A stretch of DNA of 64,000 nucleotides from Liriodendron chinense (GCA_003013855.2 ML058453.1:8983861-9047860), one strand, 5' to 3'; shown: positions 1-11,239, counted from the first letter of the stretch. The notes: generated by a model from the sequence alone, not told the origin. A program made the numbers and translations.

Positions 1-306
1 ATAGGGACAGTCTTCGTGTTTGGGTGTCCCTACTTACTGATCGGATGGCTACCATAGGCCAATCCCTTTCTTTTGTATTAAACTGTAACCCATCCACATG
101 ATGTCCCACCAGATCGACATTCCTGATTACTGTATAGAGAAGTCGTTTTAAACAATCTGATCTTGGCCCAGATTTGTGGTTAGGATCTTCCAATCTGGAA
201 GAATTTTGGGACCAACAGAAACCGAGTCCTTGTTCACTGTTGTGAAAAAATATGTAAATAAAAGAACATGAGGGACATTTCCGTAATTTGTGGAATATTA
301 ACTTAC

Positions 307-1738
307 CTTTATTCCATGCGTGGTCATTTGCACGAAGAGTCTTTCCATCGCTGTTGACTTCGAAGGGTCCAAGTTCCATCATTGCGCCCATTCCAAATGA
401 AGAGCAGCCAGGTCCTGTCCATCAACATACCTCTATCATTCGATCATGGCCCACCCACATACTTCTATCATTCAAAGTACTTCTATGACTCTATCACACC
501 ACCATGATTGATAGTTGCCCGAGTTTACTCAGATTCAGTTGAGTCAGATCCGATTCGACAATACGTGTCTGCATTTGATAATATATATGCCAACTCCGCC
601 CAGTTCGATTCGACTCATGACAAGCAAGTCAGTCCGTTTTGCCGAGTCCTCAATCGATGGATGGTCGTGATGATAGAGACTAGAGAGTACCAAAATGCTG
701 ATGACCATTTTGATGGGTGATCACCCACCACCACCATCATACCATCATGACTAACATACAATGTCATGGCATCTGAGCCCTGCATAAGACGGGGCCCAAT
801 TTTGAAAATGATCATAGGCAGAGGTCAGACTGTTCTGCACATTAGGTGGGCCACCCCTAAGTAAAAACAATGGACGGTTTTTATTAAAAAAAAATAAAAA
901 ATCGCCAATGGTACATATTTGATCACATTCCAATCCGGAGGGCCTGATTTTTCTAATACGGCGATATTGACAGTGGGCTACCTTATGCAAGCCTCAGATG
1001 TCCCATGCACTTGTAAGTTTGACACTGTGAGCTGCATGTGGAGAAAGGTGCACGTAGGGCTAGCAAACCTCTTATGATCAACGTATGCACCAACGTTGAT
1101 GAGGATAATCGAAAGATTAACATGGTGGCCCATGTACATGTCCTGGGCCATGACCATGATCATCATGACAGTCACTCAAGCAAGTCCGATACAACTCGTC
1201 CGAGTCGACTCAGACACAGTCGATTCCAATCCAGCTCAGCATGATCATGAGTTAATATAAAAGATGGAGAGGCTCAGCCTGACTCGATTGTACCAATCGA
1301 GTCAGCCTGAGTCACCGAGTCTTAAACCATGACAGTTCCCTTACCTCCATTGAGCCACAGTACTAAAGGTTTAGTAGAAGGGTCATCAGGTGACTCAACA
1401 ACGTGATAGAACAGTGCCCGTCCATTTGTAGGGTCCACAGTCACATAGCCTGAGTACTGACTGAAGTTCACCCCGGCGGGCTGGCCTGGCAATGTATCGA
1501 TCTTGTCGGCTTCCATCAGCCCATCTTGACCACCCACATACACGGGAGAATATTGCAATGTCCTTGCACCTGATTCGAAACTAGCCGATGGGGATGCATC
1601 GGTTGCACCAACTGGGACATGTTTCGCCCTCACATGTCTTAGTAATGGGTCGAATTCTCTACCAGCGTAAGTGCTACTGCCGAGGACAACATGGCATGCG
1701 ACGATGATGACCGACACAAGGAATGTAACAGACGCCAT
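307..1738 (-). CDS. Serine carboxypeptidase-like (S10) gene G1, type B, exons 1-2 only (cut by window edge)
   Basis: Exon 1 is 1345-1738 and exon 2 is 307-414; the remaining six exons lie left of the window. Exon 1 encodes a hydrophobic signal peptide (MASVTFLVSVIIVACHVVLG), a propeptide-like stretch, and the S10 start LPGQPAGVNFSQYSGYV through LVLWLNG. Exon 2 supplies GPGCSSFG, the oxyanion-region glycines and cysteine of S10 enzymes, then MMELGPF. The donor after exon 1 is GTAAGG and after exon 2 GTAAGT; the acceptor is ACAG. Family members are secreted or vacuolar exopeptidases that remove C-terminal residues. The Met at 1738 is chosen because it is present in nearly all copies (Thr follows it in G2, Ala elsewhere) and the TATA box lies about 50 bases upstream. 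Residues HVV replace the YFV seen in the other five copies. Whether the rest is intact is unknown. Confidence 0.85.
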
Positions 1739-1786
1739 GGTTGCAAGGCTTATGGTGCAGATGATGTAGGTGTGCTATGGGGGTCA

Positions 1787-1796
1787 CATTTTATAG
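1787..1796 (-). promoter_or_regulatory. TATA box of G1
   Basis: CTATAAAATG on the minus strand, about 50 bases before the Met codon. The same motif is at the same distance in all six SCPL copies, implying a 5' leader of only about 20-30 bases. This is inference from position and conservation. Confidence 0.6.
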
Positions 1797-2640
1797 AAGA
1801 AGCGATTTGTTCAAGGTGAGGCTAGTTTTTGTTCCATACGGCAACAACCTATGCATGCCATTGCATGATACAATCACATCTTGTTATCAACGGTTTACTG
1901 TTTTTTTTAAGTTTTCAATGTGGCCTTTCACAACCTGATGGGGCGGTTTTGGACCCTTCACTCAATATGGATGCCTTTGGACCATTCAAATATAGAGGTC
2001 CACACACACATACATAAATTCGATGGGCTAGGCACCTATGTTAGTTTTTCACCATTCAAAAAATGGTGGTGACTGGTGACTCATCCTCATATGTGGTACT
2101 GATGTACAACAGCTGTCCAGACCATCCAAAGTCTGGGTCCCGTTGTGGTTGGAGCATATATCTAAAACATGCTGACCAAGCAATCCTAACCATCCAATTA
2201 TTAGATATCGAATGGGCCGTTAGAAGTAAAACATCAAGTGGTCCAAAATTGAAGTTAAAATCAGATGGTTGGCATTATCTTCTCACTGCAATTCAATCCC
2301 TACCTTATTTACCATCCGCAGTTGGGTTGAGGATTTGGATGGTCTGGACTGCTATGAAACTGTGCCATGTGTATGTTTGAAGAATCACTCCCATTTCTTT
2401 AAATGGTGCAAAACTAACATAGGAGTCGTGGATATATTTGGTAAGTGCTCTTTTTTGCAGGAATTTGGAATAAGAGATTCCCAAATGAGAGGTCGTAGGG
2501 CTGTGGAAATATGTCATCCTCCAATTTAAGATTTGTGTACTGTCCTTGGGATCTCTGTTTGTAAGAGTGGGTCCGCAGTGGACGGAGCATGGCTGGAAAA
2601 TTGTTGAATAAAGTCTTCTACTTGGAAAATTTGGGGATTA

Positions 2641-3060
2641 TCGGTCGTCCGACTGCTATAATCGGTCGATCGGTAATACCTTGGATTGTCGGGTCGATTG
2701 ACCAAGGGTCACGTGCTGTTCTGCACGGTTTTGCCCAATTTTACGTATTTTGTTTCCTATTATGATTTATTACTATATAAGTGGATGTAATCAGGATTAG
2801 GGTTTAACACTAGACATTCTAAATGTGTAAGGGGGTTTGGTGAGAAGAAAAGGCTAGGGTTTTCTCTCTGGGTTGATTTGTAAGTATTCTCTATCTTCTG
2901 TAATTTTGTTTTCACAGTAATTTGCTTTGTGCCGTGTTTTTTTCCCGTAAGAGTTTTTCCACATAAATTTGTTTGTCTTCTCTGGTTAGATATGCTTGTG
3001 CTATTGTGATTACTTTATTTGATTCTCCTCTAAATTGCTTCTACGGTCTCAACAAAATCT
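2641..3060 (+). promoter_or_regulatory. Promoter- or solo-LTR-like segment with TATA and telo-box motifs
   Basis: This segment is unique to type B blocks; similarity to type A stops near 2640. It has a TATATAA at 2774-2780 and TAGGGTTT telo-box motifs at 2798-2805 and 2855-2862. A TTTGTAAGTATT stretch and a T-rich region ending TTTCACAG follow. The layout resembles an LTR promoter/leader or a plant promoter with 5' UTR. No TG...CA ends, target duplication or downstream coding region could be identified. Equivalent segments lie near 27585-28000 and 52660-53080. Confidence 0.3.
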
Positions 3061-3307
3061 CCTTAATGGTACATTCTTAAATTGTTTGATCAATGACCCG
3101 GTCATAGACGGTTTAAGAAAGGAAACGCATCAGCACAGAAAGAAGCCAAATATTTTATCGTGGGGATGTCCAGCGTAGAAATATTAGGTACAATACATCC
3201 ATAATGGGGCCGCCATTCAATGGTTGAGATCATTGAAGTATGGCCCCATTTGTACGAAAACTGCAAAACTCGTTGGAAATAGAGTAATTCCTCACAGGAG
3301 CTATAAT

Positions 3308-4013
3308 TAGAGCTGGGCATGGATCCAGCAAACTCGATGGAGTCAACTCGTCTGACTCATTCAGACTCGACTCGACCTGAACTGAGGTGTTAAGTCGGGT
3401 CGATCCGAGTCGATTTCGCCCAATTCGAAAGCAAAACAATTCGAGTCCACGTCACCTAGCATCCTAACTCGACTCAACACAAAATCTGACTTGGTGTGGC
3501 CCAACTCGATCCAAAACTCGAATTGATTCGGGTTCAAGTACTATATATATTAAAAAAAATAATAATAATAATAATTTAAACCCTACCGCACCCAACCCGA
3601 CCTCCCTCTCTCCCTCCCTCCTCCTCCTCCTCCTCCAGCTCCTCCCCCCTCTCTGCCCCTACCTAACCCGATCCCTCCTCTCCCAAATCTTCAAAAAACA
3701 GGAGGACAACTTGACCCGTCTCTGTGACCGAGTTGGACTCAGATAGGGTTACTCCAGGCCAAACCCAATTTCGGATCGGGTGAGGCATGCTAGACTCAAT
3801 ACCGAGTTGAGTTTAGTTCTGGTCAGATCTCCTTAAAAATTGGGTCAGGTCGGGTTGGACTCAAATTGGGTTACTCCAGGCCAAACCCAGTCTTGGATCG
3901 AGTGAGGCATGCTAGACTCGGTACCAAGTCAAGTCTAGTTCCGGTCAGATATCCTTAAAAATCGGGTCAGGTTGGGTCGGGCTCGGTTCAACTTGACTCG
4001 ATGCCCACCTCTA
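3308..4013 (+). mobile_element. Non-autonomous hAT element, copy 1
   Basis: Terminal inverted repeats read TAGAGCTGGGCAT on the left and ATGCCCACCTCTA on the right (one internal mismatch). The flanking 8-base repeats are GCTATAAT (3300-3307) and GCTACGAT (4014-4021), an aged target duplication of the length typical for hAT. The 706-base interior is built of degenerate actcg/gggtcgg phrases plus a CT-rich tract (3596-3660) and encodes no transposase, so it is non-autonomous. The third array copy lacks an element at this exact site. Confidence 0.8.
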
Positions 4014-5481
4014 GCTACGATCGGATTGGGGAAGATTTAGCTTTGCATCTGTCACGACTCATGACCCAGCGTGTGTGCCCGCTATTGGGCCCCACATGCT
4101 GAGATGGTCCCATGATTTGAACCGTCCATACTCTTCTTACTACTATAGATAAGCTTGATCCTAGAATTTGATCTGTAGAGTCGAATGCCAGCCAGTGAAA
4201 TTTTTCAGCTATCGTCACAATCATCTGTTCGGGATAAATTTCGTGTAGTGGCCTATGTAGCACTAAACGCACAACATGAACGGTTCAGCACATCGAATTA
4301 TGAGCGGCCCTTACTAAGGGGCCGCATTGATGTATTTATTCTTTATCGATGCCATCCATCTGTTTTTCTATATCATTTTAGGACCTGAGCAAAAAAAAAA
4401 AAAAAAGAAGATCCAAATCCTAGGTGGAACATATCAGAGGAGACACTGGTGATTGAACTCCCGATCATTAATAACTTCCAAAGGACCACAGAAATGTTTC
4501 TGTAATGTCAATTTTCCATCCAACCTGTAAATAAGGTCATATAAACTTGTATAAAGGGGAAAAAAACAAGTATCAGTTTGATCCAAAACTTTCATGCCCC
4601 ATTAATGGACAATCGCCACTATTTTCTATGGTATCGGCCTCCTGAGAACTGAGTCAATTTTGGGCTCATGCCATAAAATGATTGGGAAAAACGGATTCAA
4701 GTTGAAATTTTTCCTTTTTTTTTTTTCTTTGTTTTTTTTTACACATGCACTCACACCATAGCGGGATTTCACCACACTAGTACTTGAACTTGTGAACTCG
4801 TGTTGAAACTCTTGTGAGTCTACCACCGAGGCATGAGTAAAGTGGCACGTCGCATCTAGAATGCAGAGAACACGGTAGCAATTTATTTCCCAGCCGATTT
4901 CTCCCTCACACACTGATGTCGGTGCATGTGATTTTATTTTTTTAAGGTCATCATAGACTAGGATAGAAAATGATTCATGAATACAAGGAGACGAAAGAGA
5001 AAAAACAAATACAAGGGGATGAAAGGATAAAACATAGCATACTTTATGTTAATAAGATCCTACAAAACTCCGAAGTTACAACCCTTTACCAAACATCCCT
5101 TCCACATCTGCCCTGAGCAAATAGGATACCACTTATTCTCAAAAACTTCAAGTGAGACAACAATGGCATTTCACTACGATCATTCTCCATTCCCATGTCA
5201 TTGCTATCTCACCCATATGATCGATCCCACCACACCTTACACATGTGCCCCACTCACACATTACGCTAGCGTGCCTATCACACAGCTACCGATCGAAGAT
5301 TCCCACCCGCCTTCTCTCAGTGGTGTGTAAGACTCCTAAATTAGTAACGATTCCTAATATGTGGAATAACAGGCCGCTGATCATAGAGCGCCAATTAATT
5401 GCAAAACTTGTGCATGATGAGCAAAATAAATTTTGTTCATGGTCATGGACCTTCCATACTAATCATCTTTCTCGTTTCCAG

Positions 5482-5882
5482 TGGTGATGTGGACGCCGTT
5501 GTTCCAGTGACTAGTACTCAATACTCCATCCATGCACTCAACCTTTCGGTTAAGAAACCATGGCAACCTTGGGAAGACGACACAGGGGAGGTAATTCTCA
5601 TGTGGATACCGATAAATGCCACCCACATTTTTTAATTTTGTGCATTGTTACAATCCAAGTGAAACTGAAAAGGAGCTTAAATCTAATAATCAGTGCCGAT
5701 ACCATCATTACAATCAACATCACTAACTTAGTGAGCCTGTTTAAATGGTCTAGGTGGGAGGATATCAAGTGGTCTACGAGGGATTACCATTGGCTACAGT
5801 TCGTGGGGTGGGCCATGAAGTTCCCAATTACAAACCAAGGCGAGGTCTGGCTCTTTTTAAGTCTTTCTTGGCTTGGGATTAG
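5482..5882 (+). pseudogene. R1: two-exon 3' relic of a second SCPL paralogue
   Basis: Exon a is 5482-5590 and exon b is 5754-5882, with intact splice sites (TTTCCAG before a, GTAATT after a, GTCTAG before b) and a TAG stop. Exon a encodes the catalytic-Asp segment SGDVDAVVPVTSTQYSIH. Exon b encodes VGGYQVVYEGL and the catalytic-His motif GVGHEVP, ending SFLAWD. These match exons 7 and 8 of S10 genes but differ clearly from G1-G6. No earlier exon (signal peptide, GPGCSS or GESYAG) is visible upstream, so this is a truncated gene end. It lies tail-to-tail with G2, about 630 bases apart. Confidence 0.75.
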
Positions 5883-6511
5883 ACCTGCTAATTTCGCTTT
5901 TTATCTCTAACTACATACCAAAGAAGATGCACCATCCATATTGAGAAGTATTACCAGAAAGATATGAAAGGATGTATTCTTCTTTTCCATCGGGCTCAAA
6001 TACTAAAGAATTTGTTACAAAGAAATCCACCATATTTCGTTCGCATCAACAATTCAATTCTCATCACTAAAAAGATTGAGAGATGACTAGGTGATTTGTG
6101 GCACGTGGCTCATAGTGGAGCGACTGTGACCCAAAAAACAAGCTGGCTCATTCATCATGGTGGGCCACACATGTATGAAGAAAGCAGTGGCCAGTAAAAC
6201 ATGATCAGTGGTGTATATTTAACTTATATCGTGTGTCCCACCCAATGACTGGACCACCTTGATTCTAAGCTAGTGGTATTGAGTTGGCAATGAATATATG
6301 TAAAGGTGGGCCAATAATTTCACCATCCACTTGAAATAGGTTACCATTCAATCTATGTGAAACAAGATTTCTTTTATTATTATTTCATTCCTTTCCAGGC
6401 AGCAAAATGGGGTGATGATGTTTCATGTGAAATGTGAAAAGAACATTGAATAATGAGTTGTATGACCCATTCCTTATCAAAATCATAGCCCTAGATTTGG
6501 TCCTTCATCAA
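5883..6511. other. Convergent intergenic spacer R1/G2
   Basis: 629 bases between two facing stop codons. No gene, RNA or clear transposon is seen. It should hold the 3' UTR and polyadenylation region of G2; no individual signal is strong enough to mark. Confidence 0.5.
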
Positions 6512-9500
6512 TCAACCCTGCTTTCTAGGTGGAAGCTTCCCTTGTACAAAGGATGAGAACAGAGTCAGCGCTCTTTCTGGCTGATAACTTGGAACATAAT
6601 GCCCAGCACCCCTTACGGTCACAAACGTCAACTGCTGATATTCGACGACATACCCGCCAACCTTCACAGACCACAAAATGATTGTCAGCACCCAATTATC
6701 AAGCCATGTAGTTAATGGCCCGTTTGCACGCTCAATTTTAGGGAGTTGTGATATATAAAGAGTGAATTGCCAAACTAGGCATCGCACCATTCTAATTCGT
6801 AGTGATGATGGAACCCCAAGTTGCAATTCTATGCATTTCAAATTGGGTTCCAAACAATCTTAGAGGTTTTGGTGGCAGAAATGGGGCCTAGTTCCACATT
6901 GGTCAGTTCCTCTTTATCAGCTTGAGTGATTGCAATTTATTTCAATTGACCATCCGAACAAACCCAAAAATGTCACTGAAGACGTGAGATGTTGTTACCT
7001 CCTCTTGGGTGTACCAAGGATACCAAGCAGTCTGTATCGTTGTATTGAGATTGTTTATTGCGTATCGAGTGGCTGTGACTGGTACAATTCCATCAATGTC
7101 CCCACTGCGCCATACATTCAAATGATTCAAGAAGGATAAACACATAATGACCATCTTAGTGTGCATTTGGTTGCCCCTTCGTGATGAGTTGGTCTAATTT
7201 TTTGCAAAATTTCATGAAATTTTATGCAACCAAACACTCCCCTAACTAGCATGTTTTAAGTATAAGCAATGTGGGTAGTTTTTTTATTTGTTAAAACAAC
7301 ATACCTGTAAATCCACACTCTTAAATCACTGGCCATCAGCTCTTGAATGATTGGCAGTAGCGTAGTTTGCCAGTCTGTCCACAGATAACGAATAGTATTG
7401 CTGTTTTTCATGCAGAGTAGAAACCAGATGTAATCTAAATTAGCACGTAAGGATCCAAATATTAACAGGAAATACCACTGTGGGGTTAAAAAATATGATG
7501 ATACCTGCAGGATGTCCATAGATATGGAAGCCCGGTGACGTTTGCATGGAGAGACCTCTGCACTTTAGGGAGATTCAGATAAGCTTTGATGTACGCCTTT
7601 GAGCAAGGATCGAACACCAAATCCTGTTTTTGACTGACGATCAATGGTGGAAATGGATGAAGAATAAACTGAAGGACATTCTTAGTTGCTGTTCTTAGTT
7701 TTTATTTGAGAATAAGGTGGCGTTTGGATATGCAATTTACCAAATTGCAATAACACCGGCTCAGAATTCGTAAAGAGGAAGGAGCACTTGAAATGCTGTT
7801 ACATTTCATTCAAATCCAATCTGAATGTAATATGATTAATATTCACGCCAGATCCTTAACTCCGAATGCTAATGAAGGGATCAATTATGATATTGGCCCC
7901 ATTTGGATGTTTGATTGGATTGAATTGCACTCTCCATAGTTTCAAGTTGACTTGAAATGCGTGGGATTGCAATTAGAGGCTTCATCCTCACCACAGATCA
8001 AAATGGCACTGCCCCCACCTTGGACATTTCCTTTATAATGAGTTGAATGGTTGCAATTCAGTTCAGTCGAGCATCCAAATGAGCCTAGTACTGGAATTCA
8101 ATTCAATGGTTCATCCAAATTCAAGCTTAAAGAAGGACACTTACGGGGAGGGGGCTTGAGGAGTCAGTGCATAAAGGGGCATAGATGTTGTAGATGAAAA
8201 TGTCCCCGAAAGATTCCCAGAGTTGTCCAACAGCCTTATCACATGCTTCTGTTGTATTCACCTCCGGAGAAAAATTGCAGTTTAGGGTAATTCCATCATG
8301 GATTTCATCGGAAGTGAGCGCGTGTGTCCAGAAGAATTCAAACATTCCCTTCGTGTTAGTTTCATCGTCGATCCATCCGTTGCCAATCTAAAAGCATCAC
8401 ATATTATTCATGTTATGATTCCAACTGTATATGTATATGTACACGTGTATTTACATGCGTACATATACACATGAATATGTTTATACACACCACATACATT
8501 AAGTATTCATGTCGACACATGCAAAACATGTTTCGAGTAGCATTTGATCTTTTCGAAGATTTTGGCTCGACCAAGTCGACTCAGTTAAAAAGGGTGATGC
8601 GTCCATGCAAACACTTGCACAAAAAGAATGGAAACCCACTTCTTATAATCAATGTTTAATCAAAATAATGGATAGTGGTGATCAGTTACCGCGATTCCAC
8701 GTAGGTTAATGACCGTTTGATTGGTGACCTTGTTGTATAGAAGGATGGTTTGAGCGAGTTGAGGAATGTAGTGCCCTGCATAGCTCTCTCCTGTAATGAA
8801 GAAATCTCTGGTCTTGTATTGAGGAAATCTTTCCAGCCAGTTCACTAGGAAGGTGTATGAATCTTCAGCAGTTCTCTTATCCCCGCTTAAACTGTAGTCA
8901 GCCGTAGTATTTGAGTAAGAAAATCCCACACCTGCTGGTGATTCAAGGAAGAGGATATTTGCCTCTGCAGGAAAATTCCACTTCAATCAATGGCTTGATT
9001 TTCTTTAGGACTGTCAATGGGCTGTGGTGGCCCATTGGGTGTCCGGAACAGGTTTGAAATGAAATATGAGGCCCATGGAGGAACCTTGGCCTAAAATTTA
9101 AGCATGTTTATTAATTGAGCACACTCAATGAACAGTCCAGTTCTTTCACACTCAAGTTCGTGTATAATTATTATGGGCAGAGAGTAGGCCATTTTCTTTT
9201 GGCCCATCACGGGCAAGGCTCAGCCATGTTTAATTATTACGGCTGGGATAGAGCCAGTTTCTTGTGGCACATCATGGGCCCACAGCAGTCTCACTTCTAG
9301 GCTTTTTACACTGCAGGATGGACCCCAGCGCAAGCCTGGACGGCTGATGGCCGTCGTTTTCTTGTTGTGAGATGTTCTATAAATGAGGATAAGATGATGT
9401 GGTGAGGGATTAGTTAATCCTTATAATGAATTTCAACTAGTAAGAAATGCTACGATGGATTGTGATTTGTAAGAAATTCTATCAACTGTAGGTCCAACCG

Positions 9501-11195
9501 AGCATTCGATCAGCGACTGGGACAAGTTTGATTTGGTGGGCATCGGTTTCATAGGGACAGTCTTCTTGTTAGGTGTTCCTACTTCCTGATCGGATGGCTA
9601 ACATAGTCTAATCCCTTTCTTTTGTAATATTAAACTGTAATCCATCCACATGATGTCCCACCAGATTGACATTCCTGATTACTGTATAGAGAAGTCGTTT
9701 TAAAAGAGGGGCCAAGATTTGTTGTTAGGATCTTCCAATATTGAAGAATTTTGGGACCAACAGAAACCGAGTCCTAGTTAACTACTGTTATGAAAAATAT
9801 ATAAATAAAAGAACATGCGGGGCATTTCCATAATTTGTGGAATATGGACTTACCTTTATTCCATGCGTGGTCATTTGCACGAAGAGTCTTTCCATCGCTG
9901 TTGACTTTGAAGGGTCCCAGTTCCATCATTGCTCCAGTTCCAAACGAAGAGCATCCAGGTCCTGTCCATCAACATACCTCCATCACTCGATCATAACCCA
10001 CCCACATACTTCTATCATTCGAAGTACCTCTATGGCCCTATCACACCATGATTGAAAGTTGCATGCATGGATTGCGAACTCGCCCGAGTTTACTCAGATT
10101 CAGTTGAGTTAGATCCGATTTGACAATACGTGTCTGCATTGATAATATGCCAACTCGGCCTAGTCCGACTCAACTCGTGACAAGCGAGTCAGTTCGTGTT
10201 GCCAAGTCCTCAATCCATGGATGGTCGTGATGATAAAAACTAGAGAGTACCAAAATGCTGATGACCATGTTGACGGGAGATCACCCACCACCACCATAAT
10301 TTCTAATCATACAGACCCCACGTCTTGTGGGTCACCCCACCCTGTGGAGATGCACCTTCATCATCTACCACACCGGTAAGGAGACTCAAACATTAGTCTC
10401 CCACTTTGATACCACTTGATGCAGGGTGTACCGGCCAGTCCACCAAAAGCTCCAGAGCTGTTGGGAATGCACCGAAATATCCCTTTATCTAGACAAACCA
10501 ACCAAAATCTCCTCATGGACTACCTCGCATCTCACAGACCCCACAGTGGGACCCACCCGTGGCCATTCTAATCACACAGACCCCACTCATGGGCCACCCC
10601 ACCCCAATGTAGAGATGCAAATGCATCAGCCCAAGTCATCAGTCTTAAACCATGACAGTGCCCTTACCTCCATTAAACCATGACAGCAATTGCAATAGCA
10701 TCTTTATTTCGAATCAACTTAGTTATAGGTGGTGTTCTCCCACCTTAAAAAAAAATAATAATAATAAAAAATAATAATAATAATAATGACAGTGCCCTTA
10801 CCTCCATTGAGCCACAGTACTAAAGGTTTAGTAGAAGGGTCATCAGGTGACTCAACAAAGTAATAGAACAGTGCCCGTCCATTTGTAGGGTCCACAGTCA
10901 CATAGCCAGAGTACTGACTGAAGTTCACCCCGGCGGGCTGGCCCGGCAATGTATCGATCTTGTCGGCTTCCATCAGCCCATCTTGACCACCCACATACAC
11001 GGGAGAATATTGCAATGTCCTTGCACCCGATTCGAAACTAGCCGACGGTGATGCATCGGTTGCACCAACCGGGGCATGTTTCGCCCTCACATGTCTTAAT
11101 AACAGGTCGAATTCTCCCTCAGCGTAAGTGCTACCGCCGAGGACAACATGGCATGCGATGATGATGACCGACACAAGGAATGTAACAGATGTCAT
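6512..11195 (-). CDS. Serine carboxypeptidase-like (S10) gene G2, type A, apparently intact
   Basis: Eight exons: 10802-11195, 9854-9961, 8690-8964, 8145-8387, 7505-7623, 7305-7400, 6999-7104, 6512-6661. They join in frame to 496 residues, normal for S10. A signal peptide occupies about residues 1-22. Landmarks are LNGGPGCSS (about 129-137), ESPAGVGFSYSNT (175-187), the nucleophile motif TGESYAGHY with Ser228, GNGWIDDETN after 260, FDPCS near 345, SGDIDG with catalytic Asp about 416, and GAGHYVP with catalytic His468. NFS, NTT, NQT and NVT are possible N-glycosylation sites. The product is probably a vacuolar or extracellular serine carboxypeptidase of the carboxypeptidase II/SCPL40-like kind rather than an SCPL acyltransferase, but the clade is uncertain. 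All introns are GT-AG. Thr follows the initiator Met, where other copies have Ala. A weaker upstream Met (11219) lies almost at the predicted transcription start and was not used. Confidence 0.9.
10301..10628 (-). mobile_element. TRIM-like LTR relic in intron 1 of G2
   Basis: On the minus strand a segment from 10628 (TGATGCATTTGC) to 10418 (CCCTGCATCA) looks like a 211-base LTR. Two bases later comes TGGTATCAAAG, close to the TGGTATCAGAG primer-binding site for initiator-Met tRNA. After about 40 bases the LTR start recurs (10363 leftward; shared TGCATCTC, GGGTGGGGTG and GTGGGGTCTGT) and is cut off near 10301. Such a short interior with no coding fits a truncated TRIM. It is present only in type A genes. 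Confidence 0.4.
10675..10785 (+). mobile_element. Short retroposon at the exon 1/intron 1 border of G2
   Basis: A 111-base insert ends in an A-rich and (AAT)n tail. It is flanked by perfect 23-base direct repeats (10652-10674 and 10786-10808) that include the exon 1 splice donor. Type B genes have this 23-base stretch once, so the insert is derived. The plus-strand orientation follows from the tail. The 3' part, GTTATAGGTGGTG..CTCCCA before the tail, is also found in the retroposon of G5 (49058-49311). Confidence 0.7.
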
Positions 11196-11239
11196 GGTTG
11201 CAAGGCCTATGGTGCACATGATGTAGGTGTGCTATGGTA

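Larger units (their letters stand above)
1797..5481. other. Type B upstream/intergenic block 1
   Basis: About 3.7 kb between the G1 promoter and relic R1, with no gene I can support. 2041-2640 is related to the duplicated block upstream of type A genes. 2641-3060 is a promoter- or LTR-like stretch, 3308-4013 is a hAT element, and 4014-5481 is unclassified intergenic DNA with A- and T-runs. Short open frames here (for example 3102-3320) are preserved between copies only because the DNA itself was recently duplicated. Confidence 0.6.

Noticed and set aside
508..1244. Several short plus- and minus-strand frames in intron 1 of G1
   Set aside because: They lie in intron sequence, are not conserved as frames between copies and match no domain.
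3102..3320. 72-codon frame repeated exactly at 28041-28259
   Set aside because: The repetition reflects the recent 24.9 kb duplication; the third unit does not keep it and part of it lies in intergenic and hAT sequence.
10719..10801. Ile/Tyr/Phe-rich tail extending exon 1 of G2 (and G4)
   Set aside because: It is translation through the splice donor into the AAT repeat of the retroposon, not protein sequence.
6512..11195. SCPL acyltransferase of specialised metabolism
   Set aside because: Motifs and exon content look like carboxypeptidase II-type S10 enzymes; nothing seen points to the acyltransferase clade, and no other pathway genes are present.
11196..11219. Upstream Met (MCTIGLAT) as the start of type A genes
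   Set aside because: G1 and G3 lack this Met, and it falls at the transcription start expected from the TATA box; the downstream Met gives a standard signal peptide.
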